Shown here in pieces: positions 1 to 6,266 of a stretch of 8,057 nucleotides of DNA; positions within the stretch are counted from its first letter, which is position 1; every line of letters begins with the position of its first letter. The position numbers and the translations under genes were made by a program. The notes below the pieces were generated by a model. It was not told the DNA's origin. It saw only the letters and a list, made by a program, of their open reading frames with translations, and did no database searches. Origin of the DNA: Flavisolibacter sp. (GTDB lineage: Bacteria > Bacteroidota > Bacteroidia > Chitinophagales > Chitinophagaceae); the NCBI GenBank assembly GCA_013695175.1, contig JACDAZ010000268.1:1-8057 (forward strand), read 5' to 3'.

Positions 1-29
1 GCCTAACTTCATAGTTAAGCATACAAAGC

Positions 30-962
30 ATGGCACAAATAGTTACACTAACTTTTAACCCGGTTATTGATAAAAGCACAACGGTTCAGGCACTAGTACC
101 AGAAAAAAAATTACGCTGTTCGGCACCTAAATTCGAACCCGGTGGTGGAGGCATTAATGTAGCAAGAGCAATAAAAAAATTGGGTGGAGATGCTTTAGCT
201 GTGTATCCGGCAGGAAGCTATACCGGGAAGTTTTTTCAGATACTGATGGAAAGGGAAGGTGTAGCATCCAAAGTAATAGACATAAAAAATAATACAAGGG
301 AGAACTTAATTGTTTTAGAATCAAAAACCAATCAGCAATTTAGGTTTGGCATGCCCGGACCTGAGCTGGCAGAAGAGGAGTGGCGACAATGTTTGAAAGT
401 AATAGAAGAAATAAAAGATCTTGCTTTTATTGTTGCCAGTGGAAGTATGACCCCTGGATTACCTACAGATATCTATGCTCAATTATCAAAAATCACTCAA
501 AAGAAAAAAGCGAAACTGGTTGTTGACACATCCGGAGAACCTTTAAAAGAAGCAGCTAAAGCCGGTGTTTACTTACTAAAACCCAATCTTGCTGAATTAA
601 GTTCCCTGGTAGGTAAAGAAGAAATTGAAGCTGAGATGGTGGAAGATGTTGCGAGAGAACTTATTGAAAATGGAAAATGTGAAGTAATCATGGTTTCTAT
701 GGGAGCTGCAGGTGCAGTATTAGTAACAAAAGATGAAGTAGCTCATGCTGTACCACCAACTGTTAAAAGAAGAAGTACAGTAGGTGCAGGTGATTGTATG
801 GTTGCAGGTGCAGTTTTAAGCTTATCAAAGGGCTGGACTGTAAAGGAAGCATTACAATATGGTGTAGCCAGTGGTACTGCGGCTACAATGAATCCCGGTA
901 CTGAGTTATGTAAACTGGAAGACGTAGAAAGATTATATAAAATAATGAGAAGGTCCCCATAA
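30..962 (+). CDS. pfkB: 6-phosphofructokinase, PfkB family (Pfk-2 type)
   Basis: This 310-residue cytoplasmic sugar kinase should phosphorylate fructose 6-phosphate to fructose 1,6-bisphosphate with ATP, the committing step of glycolysis. It lines up almost without gaps with E. coli Pfk-2 (309 aa) as I remember that sequence. Asp14 and the KLR substrate motif (Lys27, Arg29) fall at the same numbers. The ribokinase-family signature [10 protein letters not shown] is at 38-47, KPN at 184-186, and the C-terminal ATP-site/catalytic-base motif VGAGD at 251-255, with Asp255 the expected base. The ATG at 30 is the only sensible start, because the KLR and Asp14 spacing then matches the family. There is no Shine-Dalgarno, as is usual in Bacteroidota. 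The promoter lies off the left edge. The gene converges on hppA and shares a terminator with it. A 1-phosphofructokinase or tagatose-6-phosphate kinase role cannot be excluded, but the KLRC...FEPGGGG context favours Pfk-2. Confidence 0.93.
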   Translation: MAQIVTLTFNPVIDKSTTVQALVPEKKLRCSAPKFEPGGGGINVARAIKKLGGDALAVYPAGSYTGKFFQILMEREGVASKVIDIKNNTRENLIVLESKTNQQFRFGMPGPELAEEEWRQCLKVIEEIKDLAFIVASGSMTPGLPTDIYAQLSKITQKKKAKLVVDTSGEPLKEAAKAGVYLLKPNLAELSSLVGKEEIEAEMVEDVARELIENGKCEVIMVSMGAAGAVLVTKDEVAHAVPPTVKRRSTVGAGDCMVAGAVLSLSKGWTVKEALQYGVASGTAATMNPGTELCKLEDVERLYKIMRRSP

Positions 963-997
963 AAAAGTTCCCCCGCCGAAGCAGGGGATACTTTTTT
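961..997. terminator. Bidirectional rho-independent terminator between pfkB and hppA
   Basis: The hairpin core is arm 970-976, 4-nt loop 977-980 and arm 981-987, with one C/A mismatch. The outer flanks AAAAAAGT (961-968) and ACTTTTTT (990-997) are also complementary, so each strand ends the stem in a run of six T. Read on the minus strand the loop is TTCG closed by C-G, the unusually stable C(UUCG)G tetraloop. On the plus strand the loop is CGAA. The pfkB stop codon overlaps the left A-tract. The hairpin sits between two convergent genes and should end both transcripts. Confidence 0.85.
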
Positions 998-1011
998 CTC
1001 ACAGTAAAAGC

Positions 1012-1053
1012 AAAGACTATTTTAAATTAAATAAAGACTATTTTAAATTAAAT
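1012..1053. repeat. Perfect 21-bp tandem duplication over the hppA stop codon
   Basis: Bases 1012-1032 and 1033-1053 are identical, head to tail, with no mismatch. The copy at 1033-1053 holds the last four hppA codons (Phe-Asn-Leu-Lys) and the TAG stop. The other copy lies just past the stop. Because 21 is a multiple of three, the second copy stays in frame, and readthrough of the first TAG would add Ser-Leu-Phe-Asn-Leu-Lys before an identical TAG. This looks like a recent replication-slippage duplication in AT-rich DNA. Confidence 0.95.
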
Positions 1054-3260
1054 GTAGTAGCAGTCTTGATAACTGCTGTTGGTTTAATAGACTCCTCCAC
1101 TTTCAATTTCGCTGCATCGGAAGGCACAATTACTTTTGTTCCCCACAATTCTCCAATGGTTGGAGCAATGACTAAGGCAACAATAGACATCAATTTAATA
1201 AGGATATTCATTGAAGGACCGGAAGTGTCTTTAAAAGGATCGCCTACAGTATCACCCGTTACTGATGCTTTATGAGGATCAGAACCTTTATAATACATTT
1301 CACCATTGATTTCTACACCTTTTTCAAAACTTTTTTTAGCGTTATCCCATGCACCACCGGCATTATTTTGAAACATACCCATCAATACTCCACTTACTGT
1401 AGCACCGGCTAAAAATCCACCCAAAGCTTCTGGTCCAACCAAAAAACCAACAAGGATAGGAGAAAGAATGGTAATAGCACCGGGCAACATCATTTTTTTA
1501 AGGGAAGCTTCAGTTGAAATAGCTACACATTTATCATACTCAGGTTTACCTGTTCCTTCCATAATACCCGGGATATCCCTGAACTGCCGGCGCACTTCTT
1601 CAACCATTGCCATGGCAGCCTCACCCACAGCACGAATGGCTAATGAAGAGAATATGAATGGGATCATAGCTCCTACAAAAAGGGAAGCAAGTACACGGGC
1701 ATTATATATATTAATTCCATCTATACCAACCACACCTACATATGCAGCAAAAAGGGCAAGAGCTGTAAGTGCTGCAGATGCAATAGCAAATCCTTTACCT
1801 GTAGCAGCTGTTGTATTACCTACAGCATCCAGGGTATCCGTTTTTTCACGAACTTCTTTAGGTAGTTCACTCATTTCTGCAATACCACCTGCATTATCTG
1901 CAATAGGACCAAAAGCATCAATAGCTAATTGCATAGCAGTAGTTGCCATCATACCGGCAGCAGCTATTGCTACACCATATAATCCCGCAAATTCAAATGC
2001 CCCCCAGATACCACCTGCTAAAACAAGAATGGGTAAAAAGGTAGATTCCATACCTATTGCCAACCCACCTATTATATTAGTTGCATGCCCTGTTCCTGAC
2101 TGGCGCACAATACTGTTTACAGGGCGTTTACCCATTGCTGTATAATATTCAGTGATGATACTCATTAAAGTACCTACTGTTAAACCTAAAACTATAGCTC
2201 CAAAAACACCATTTTTAGTAAATTCTTCTCCACGTAAACTCATAGTATCCGGCATCAGGTATTGAACAAGGAAAAAAGCTGCTATAGCTGTTAAAACTAT
2301 TGAACCCCAGTTACCCATGTTCAACGCTCTTTGAACAGCATCTGTGCTAACACCCACCTTATCTGAAATTCTAACGAAGAAAGTAGCTACAATTGAAAAT
2401 AATATTCCTATACCCGCCAATAACATTGGTAAAAGAATAGGAGCATAACCACCAAATTCATCAGAAGAAATAGTTTCTTGTCCCAATACAATAGTTGCTA
2501 ATACAGTAGCCACATAAGAACCAAATAAATCGGCACCCATACCAGCCACATCACCTACATTGTCACCTACATTATCTGCAATAGTTGCAGGATTACGGGG
2601 GTCATCTTCAGGAATACCGGCTTCCACTTTACCTACTAAATCAGCACCCACATCGGCAGCTTTGGTATATATACCACCACCCACACGGGCAAATAAAGCT
2701 ATACTTTCAGCACCTAAAGAAAACCCTGTCAAAACTTCAATAGCACGAAGCATTTCAGCAGAATTTACACTTAACTCAGGAGCAAAATATTGACGCAGTA
2801 TTATAAATAAACCACCTAAACCTAAAACTGCCAAACCTGCAACACCCATACCCATTACGGCACCTCCGGTGAAACAAACTTTTAGCGCTTTTGATAAAGA
2901 AGTACGTGCGGCATGGGCAGTACGTACATTAGCTTTAGTTGCAGCACGCATACCAATATAACCAGCCAATGCACTAAAAAAAGCACCAACAAGAAAAGCC
3001 AGAGCAATAGACCAGTGGGAGTGCTCATTACGCGAAGCCATAAAACCCAAAAGAAGAGCTACTATAACCCCAAAATAGGTAAGGATTTTCCATTCAGCTC
3101 TTAAAAAAGCCATAGCACCTTCAGCAATGTATGCTGAAATTTCTTTCATTCTGTCAGTACCTGCATCTTGTTTGCTTACCCAAATAAATCTGTTGAAAGT
3201 GTACAATAAACCAATCAAACCCATTATAGGAACTAAATACAGGAGAAAAGTATTATTCAT
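1038..3260 (-). CDS. hppA: K+-dependent ion-translocating membrane pyrophosphatase
   Basis: This 740-residue integral membrane pump couples PPi hydrolysis to cation export across the inner membrane (about 16 helices expected). The substrate and Mg2+ motifs are intact: [11 protein letters not shown] at 203-213, [19 protein letters not shown] at 219-237, DNAGGIAEM at 455-463, [12 protein letters not shown] at 632-643 and [15 protein letters not shown] at 669-683. [10 protein letters not shown] (481-490) has Ala485 and Gly488 where K+-independent enzymes carry Lys and Thr, so K+ dependence is predicted. TM6 reads [10 protein letters not shown] (243-252): it has no Glu at the Na+-pump position (here Gly247) or at the plant H+-pump position (here Ala251). 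Instead Glu185 sits in the preceding conserved helix ([15 protein letters not shown]), where other families mostly have Ser. From memory this is the Flavobacterium johnsoniae type, reported as a K+-dependent H+ pump. The start is ATG at 3258-3260. A polar tail of about 30 residues follows the last helix, and the stop lies in a tandem duplication. Confidence 0.95.
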   Translation of the reverse strand: MNNTFLLYLVPIMGLIGLLYTFNRFIWVSKQDAGTDRMKEISAYIAEGAMAFLRAEWKILTYFGVIVALLLGFMASRNEHSHWSIALAFLVGAFFSALAGYIGMRAATKANVRTAHAARTSLSKALKVCFTGGAVMGMGVAGLAVLGLGGLFIILRQYFAPELSVNSAEMLRAIEVLTGFSLGAESIALFARVGGGIYTKAADVGADLVGKVEAGIPEDDPRNPATIADNVGDNVGDVAGMGADLFGSYVATVLATIVLGQETISSDEFGGYAPILLPMLLAGIGILFSIVATFFVRISDKVGVSTDAVQRALNMGNWGSIVLTAIAAFFLVQYLMPDTMSLRGEEFTKNGVFGAIVLGLTVGTLMSIITEYYTAMGKRPVNSIVRQSGTGHATNIIGGLAIGMESTFLPILVLAGGIWGAFEFAGLYGVAIAAAGMMATTAMQLAIDAFGPIADNAGGIAEMSELPKEVREKTDTLDAVGNTTAATGKGFAIASAALTALALFAAYVGVVGIDGINIYNARVLASLFVGAMIPFIFSSLAIRAVGEAAMAMVEEVRRQFRDIPGIMEGTGKPEYDKCVAISTEASLKKMMLPGAITILSPILVGFLVGPEALGGFLAGATVSGVLMGMFQNNAGGAWDNAKKSFEKGVEINGEMYYKGSDPHKASVTGDTVGDPFKDTSGPSMNILIKLMSIVALVIAPTIGELWGTKVIVPSDAAKLKVEESIKPTAVIKTATTFNLK

Positions 3261-3303
3261 ATTGCACTGTTATTTAAAATAATCATCTGTTTTTTTAGGG
3301 ACG

Positions 3304-3311
3304 CAAAGATA
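3304..3311 (-). promoter_or_regulatory. Bacteroidota -7 promoter element for hppA
   Basis: The minus strand reads TATCTTTG, an exact TAnnTTTG match, followed by C. It lies 43 nt upstream of the hppA ATG, so transcription would start near 3297 and give a 5' leader of roughly 35 nt. No TTG -33 element is visible at the usual 17-23 nt spacing. The element lies in the 111-nt gap after the methyltransferase, so hppA is probably transcribed on its own. Confidence 0.55.
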
Positions 3312-3371
3312 GGGGTTGAAGTGGATTTTGAGCTGCAGCCCTGAATGCTTAAAAGGCAGGATAAATTGTTT

Positions 3372-4166
3372 TTATTTCAATGCCTCACAAACAATGGCTT
3401 GCATGGGCAGCCTGGTATATAGATTTTCCTGTATCAGTTGTCTTAGCCTTTCACGTATCTGCTGTTGTGGGGCATTTACCTGTTGTAAATAATTGGTGAG
3501 TGGTGATCCATCAAGTATTCCTTTTATCATACTGTCAATATCAGTGGATTCTGTTTCTATCTGAACAACTGAAAGAGTATTATTCTTAAACCCTGCTTCT
3601 TTCAAAATTTGTTTTATATGCTCCTGGTCATAAAAAGAAAAAGGACCTTTTTCAAAAAAGAGCGGAGGATCTTCTTTTATAAGTTCTAACAATACCTGTT
3701 GTGTAAGATTGGAAAGCATATTATTTTCAACTTTATCCCATGTATTAAAGAGAAAAACACCACCTTCTTTTAAAACACGGTGCGCTTCTTTAAAAGCTTT
3801 TAATTTATCCTCAAAGAACATGACTCCAAATTGGCATACCATCAAATCAAATTCTTTTTCATTAAAAGGCAGATCCTGTGCATCCACCTCCTGCCAAATC
3901 ACCCGTTCATCTATAATTCTTGATTTTGCTACAAACATCATATCACCGTTCAAATCAGTAGCTATAACTTGTACTTGTGCAGGTAAAGTATTTAAAAGAT
4001 GATGGGTAACTCTTCCTGTACCGCATGCTAATTCCAATACTTTTTGCACCTCTTTTTCATTCACTCTTTTTACAAGATCTTTCGCAAAAGGTTCAAATAA
4101 TATGGGTCCCAGGTAGGTATCATAATTTTGAGGAACTGATCCGGAAAAATTAATATCTGCTGTCAT
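3372..4166 (-). CDS. Class I SAM-dependent methyltransferase, Methyltransf_11/25 type
   Basis: A 264-residue cytoplasmic protein with a Rossmann-fold methyltransferase core. Motif I is LELACGTGRV (44-53), which binds S-adenosylmethionine. The acidic end of strand 2 is ATDLNGDM (69-76, Asp71 for the ribose hydroxyls). DAQDLPF (95-101) marks the adenine-contacting loop, and FDLMVCQFGVMFFED (106-120) with HRVLKEGGVFLF (129-140) gives strands 4 and 5. The layout resembles UbiE-like and other small-molecule methyltransferases, but the C-terminal substrate half (about 150-264) has no motif I can tie to a substrate. The N-terminus (NYDTYLGPILFEPFA, 14-28) is the usual lead-in helix of this group. 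The start is ATG at 4164-4166, with a -7 promoter element 7 nt upstream. The gene diverges from the PagL-like gene with a 73-nt gap, so regulation could be shared, but no pathway link is evident. Confidence 0.85.
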   Translation of the reverse strand: MTADINFSGSVPQNYDTYLGPILFEPFAKDLVKRVNEKEVQKVLELACGTGRVTHHLLNTLPAQVQVIATDLNGDMMFVAKSRIIDERVIWQEVDAQDLPFNEKEFDLMVCQFGVMFFEDKLKAFKEAHRVLKEGGVFLFNTWDKVENNMLSNLTQQVLLELIKEDPPLFFEKGPFSFYDQEHIKQILKEAGFKNNTLSVVQIETESTDIDSMIKGILDGSPLTNYLQQVNAPQQQIRERLRQLIQENLYTRLPMQAIVCEALK

Positions 4167-4173
4167 GCTTTTT

Positions 4174-4181
4174 CAAAGCTA
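4174..4181 (-). promoter_or_regulatory. Candidate -7 promoter element for the methyltransferase
   Basis: The minus strand reads TAGCTTTG, an exact TAnnTTTG match, ending 7 nt before the methyltransferase ATG. The implied transcription start is within about 0-3 nt of the start codon, so the mRNA would be leaderless or nearly so. No TTG is found at the -33 spacing, only ATG-like triplets, so the match could be chance. Confidence 0.4.
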
Positions 4182-4239
4182 AAATAAAAGGCAGGATGCA
4201 TCATAAAAATCTCGGGTATTATTCTTGAACATCAAAATC

Positions 4240-5361
4240 ATGCATTATAGAAACAAGAGCAGGTGGCTTATTATTATGATAGCTTTTGTATGTTTTACTC
4301 CTGCTTTTGCACAAACAGATTCTTCCGGAACTAAAATAAAAGAAGAAGTTTTTTCAATAGGGTTGGGTGTACAGCATGGGTTTATTTTTGCTCATTCAGA
4401 AGCTGTTCAAAATACAAAAGGAGCACGTCCAACAGGTGTTGAAGCAATACTTAGCTGGCAGCGAACAGATTCAGCCATTTGGAATCTTTGTAATTGTTAT
4501 CCAAGAAAAGGTTTACTTCTTTCTTATTATGATTACGATACAAAAATCTTGGGTAAAAGCATCACTGCTGCTTATTTCCTGGAACCTACCTACAAAATAA
4601 ATAATCGCACCTTTTTTTCATTTAGAGGAGCCGGTGGAATTTCTTATTTAACCAACCCATTTGACAGTATAAAAAACCCTGCAAATCAATCTTACAGCAC
4701 AACAATGAGTGTTTACTTACTGGTTGGAGTAGGAGTCTGGTATAAGTTAAATGAAAGTTGGTGGCTCAATTCATCTGCCAATTACCAGCATGAATCAAAT
4801 GGTGGAATGAAAGAGCCCAATAAAGGAATCAATTGGCCCACCGCAGGCATAGCTATCAGCTATCAGCCAAAAGCAGCAAATTATTTTACCGGCATCAGGT
4901 CATCGGAAAAATTCTGGAAGAACAATAAAATACGATGGGATGCAGCTTTATTTGGAGTAGCCAGGAGAACACAAACAGAATCAGGTTCCAGCAGAAAAGC
5001 ATTGGTTGGATTTTCAGCTATTGCATCAAAACAAGTGGGTCGTATTAATGCAATAACGGCCGGTACTGAAATATATAGAGATGCAAAACTTTCTTACAGG
5101 CTAAAAAGTGATTCTATAGATGCAAGTTCTATAAAGGCAGGATTGCTGGCTGGACATGAGTTTTTACTGGGTAAATTTATTTTTAGCCAGCAACTTGGAG
5201 TATATGTTTTTGATCAAACACCTTATTATGACAGGCTTTACCACAGGTGGGGGTTAATTTATAATATCAGTAATAATATAGGAGCCGGCATTAACCTAAA
5301 AGTACATAAACAGGTAGCTGAATTTGCTGATCTCAGATTTATTTATCGCCTATATTATTAA
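4240..5361 (+). CDS. PagL-like lipid A deacylase / acyloxyacyl hydrolase family outer-membrane protein
   Basis: A 373-residue secreted protein, predicted to sit in the outer membrane. The ATG at 4240 starts a clear signal peptide: basic MHYRNKSRW, a hydrophobic core, then TPAFA cut before Gln25. A TTG at 4225 would only add five residues ahead of it. Residues about 35-212 resemble PagL barrels. YQHESNGGMKEPN (182-194) matches the HxSN.G..K.PN block of Pseudomonas PagL, giving His184 and Ser186 of the catalytic triad. The aligned catalytic Glu position is Asn198. PagL removes the 3-O acyl chain of lipid A. Residues about 235-373 form a further strand-rich region ending in the aromatic RLYY, as outer-membrane barrels do. 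A Cys-x-Cys pair (84, 86) lies in a predicted barrel or loop segment. Mature PagL has about 150 residues, so this is a long form, of a kind I recall as usual in Bacteroidota. Family assignment is fairly firm; enzymatic activity is not shown. Only a one-mismatch -7 candidate, TATTCTTG at 4220-4227, lies upstream. Confidence 0.75.
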   Translation: MHYRNKSRWLIIMIAFVCFTPAFAQTDSSGTKIKEEVFSIGLGVQHGFIFAHSEAVQNTKGARPTGVEAILSWQRTDSAIWNLCNCYPRKGLLLSYYDYDTKILGKSITAAYFLEPTYKINNRTFFSFRGAGGISYLTNPFDSIKNPANQSYSTTMSVYLLVGVGVWYKLNESWWLNSSANYQHESNGGMKEPNKGINWPTAGIAISYQPKAANYFTGIRSSEKFWKNNKIRWDAALFGVARRTQTESGSSRKALVGFSAIASKQVGRINAITAGTEIYRDAKLSYRLKSDSIDASSIKAGLLAGHEFLLGKFIFSQQLGVYVFDQTPYYDRLYHRWGLIYNISNNIGAGINLKVHKQVAEFADLRFIYRLYY

Positions 5362-5371
5362 ATATAATATA

Positions 5372-5400
5372 CCGGCAACTGTGGTTGCCGGCTAATTTTT
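5372..5400. terminator. Bidirectional terminator between the PagL-like gene and the 79-aa gene
   Basis: A perfect 8-bp stem, CCGGCAAC (5372-5379) against GTTGCCGG (5384-5391), has a TGTG loop. On the plus strand it is followed by CTAATTTTT. It starts 10 nt after the PagL-like stop codon. The minus-strand gene ends at 5399, just to its right. The minus-strand tail is AT-rich but has only a weak T-run, so termination should be stronger in the plus direction. Confidence 0.85.
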
Positions 5401-5638
5401 AAGAATACCTTCCTGATTGCAGCCTGCTTGCTATCTCAATTTCAAGGTCGTCAGGTAATACACCTGCATCATCATCAATGGCTGTTAATCGTCCCATGCT
5501 TGAATCCCAGGTAAAAATGTGTTCATCACTTCCATTATAACTAACACGAAACCTGGTTTCTTCATTAAATGAAAATGGAGTTGCCTTAACCATATATGGA
5601 ACTCCGCTTACACGAATCTCAAATCTTTGTTCTTCCAT
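5399..5638 (-). CDS. Small protein of unknown function, 79 aa
   Basis: I do not recognise this family with certainty. The protein is acidic, has no signal peptide or membrane segment, and probably acts in the cytoplasm. The alternating pattern FEIRVSGVPYMVKATPF (6-22), RFRVSYNG (29-36) and HIFTWDSSMGRLTAID (40-55) predicts four to five beta strands. A short helix follows, LEIEIASRLQ (65-74). It contains no Cys. That it is a real gene is supported by its placement: it ends against a terminator, the next gene is divergent, the reading frame is dense and protein-like, and the start is ATG. Upstream on the minus strand, TAATTTGC about 30 nt from the ATG resembles a -7 element one base too short. 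Confidence 0.7.
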   Translation of the reverse strand: MEEQRFEIRVSGVPYMVKATPFSFNEETRFRVSYNGSDEHIFTWDSSMGRLTAIDDDAGVLPDDLEIEIASRLQSGRYS

Positions 5639-5757
5639 ACTTATTTTTTATGCAGATGCAGCAAATTAGATTCCAAAAAACTATGGATAAATAATACATT
5701 AATGGCTTGAAGTTTGAACAATTAGATGAGATTTTTTAACCATCAAATTTGAATATT

Positions 5758-5967
5758 ATGAACAGAGATAATAAGCCTACAGATCCAAAAGATACAAAAG
5801 CCCGCGAACAGGAGGAATCATTGAAAAATAGTGATAAGCATGGTCATCAGCATGCATCAACCAGTAAAGAAGGTATGGATCCCGGGCAGGATAAAGTAGC
5901 TAAGAATTCCCGTAAAGGAGCTGGACAACAGCAAAGTTCCGGTGGTAATCCGGCTATGACAAAATAA
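5758..5967 (+). CDS. Small disordered hydrophilic protein, 69 aa
   Basis: Function unknown. The ATG at 5758 is preferred over the in-frame TTG at 5749. The protein has no Phe, Tyr, Trp or Cys and almost no aliphatic residues. It is rich in Lys, Asp, Glu, Asn, Gln, Ser and Gly, so it should be intrinsically disordered and soluble. Features are a His cluster HGHQH (28-32), a KEGMDPGQDKVAKN stretch (37-50) and a Gly/Gln/Ser tail. The make-up recalls small stress-associated hydrophilic proteins such as KGG-type proteins, but no repeat of that family is present, so this is only an analogy. No Shine-Dalgarno lies before the ATG and no convincing promoter is visible in the 119-nt divergent gap. The frame is open and low in rare codons, but the low complexity makes coding status less sure than for the neighbours. 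Confidence 0.6.
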   Translation: MNRDNKPTDPKDTKAREQEESLKNSDKHGHQHASTSKEGMDPGQDKVAKNSRKGAGQQQSSGGNPAMTK

Positions 5968-6121
5968 TATTTATTCTTCTACGTGCAGTGAAGCTTCTTA
6001 ATTCTTAATAAAAACTGTGGAATATTTCCATCATATTTGTTTTGAATGTATACTATCCTGTTAAAGCAGGAGTGGCATACTTTGTGTTATTTGAAGAATA
6101 CCTACTTACAATAAAAAAAAT
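5968..6121. other. Intergenic stretch without a supported gene
   Basis: No convincing coding frame is present. Small inverted repeats are visible: GAAGCTTC at 5991-5998, TGGAA/TTCCA at 6018-6030 with a 3-nt gap, and TCCTG/CAGGA at 6056-6071 with a 6-nt loop. An A-rich run at 6112-6120 leads into the terminator. The simplest reading is a long 3' untranslated region of the 69-aa gene. A short independent RNA ending at the terminator is possible but has no clear promoter. Confidence 0.5.
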
Positions 6122-6161
6122 TAAAGCCCCCTGGCTCGAAAGAGACCGGGGCTTTATTTTT
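6122..6161. terminator. Strong bidirectional rho-independent terminator
   Basis: The 9-bp outer stem TAAAGCCCC (6122-6130) pairs with GGGGCTTTA (6148-6156). Inside it GG/CC and CTC/GAG pairs close a GAAA tetraloop (6138-6141, GNRA type), with a 2-nt and a 1-nt bulge. TTTTT (6157-6161) follows on the plus strand, and a run of A at 6113-6120 gives the T-tract for the minus strand. It isolates the upstream genes from the nrnA transcription unit. Confidence 0.88.
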
Positions 6162-6226
6162 ACCCTCTTTCCCAGACAATATGCCTGCAAATTGAATTCT
6201 AACTCTTTGATCACCTTAATATTGGC

Positions 6227-6256
6227 TTGTTATAAACCTATTTTAATGTAGGTTTG
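6227..6256 (+). promoter_or_regulatory. Promoter of the nrnA-FKBP operon
   Basis: TTG at 6227-6229, a 19-nt spacer, then TAGGTTTG at 6249-6256. This matches the Bacteroidota primary-sigma consensus (TTG, 17-23 nt, TAnnTTTG) at both elements. The ATG begins 10 nt after the -7 element, so the expected transcription start is around 6261-6263, leaving a leader of only about 4-6 nt. The promoter sits directly downstream of a terminator, which supports an independent unit starting here. Confidence 0.75.
6234..6255. repeat. Inverted repeat overlapping the nrnA promoter
   Basis: AAACCTA (6234-6240) is the exact reverse complement of TAGGTTT (6249-6255), separated by 8 bp. The right half is the -7 element itself and the left half lies in the spacer. 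The centre-to-centre distance of 15 bp is larger than one helical turn. It could be an operator half-site pair, or a chance match forced by the -7 sequence. Confidence 0.6.
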
Positions 6257-6266
6257 CCGCCATTTT

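Noticed and set aside
1468..2145. A 225-codon open frame on the plus strand, antisense to hppA
   Set aside because: It is a shadow of the strongly conserved hppA frame. Its translation is Ala/Pro/Ser/Ile-rich with no family features, and no promoter or start signal supports it.
30..3260. A functional pair of pfkB and hppA in PPi-linked glycolysis
   Set aside because: The kinase is of the ATP-using PfkB family, not a PPi-dependent phosphofructokinase, and the genes converge and so are not co-transcribed. Adjacency alone is weak evidence.
3332..3339. GCTGCAGC palindrome between the methyltransferase and hppA
   Set aside because: It is an 8-bp palindrome without a loop or T-run, so it is not a terminator, and it is too short to call an operator.
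4225..4239. TTG as an upstream start for the PagL-like protein
   Set aside because: It adds five residues before a signal peptide that is complete from the ATG at 4240, and ATG is the far more common start codon.
5749..5757. TTG as an upstream start for the 69-aa protein
   Set aside because: An ATG lies only nine bases downstream and nothing favours the TTG.
5810..5823. AGGAGG five bases before an in-frame TTG inside the 69-aa gene, looking like an internal ribosome start
   Set aside because: The bases encode Gln-Glu-Glu codons within the frame, and Bacteroidota rely little on Shine-Dalgarno pairing. Most likely coincidence.
6042..6251. A 69-codon open frame on the plus strand starting with TTG
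   Set aside because: It runs straight through the terminator at 6122-6161 and into the nrnA promoter, so it cannot be a normal gene.
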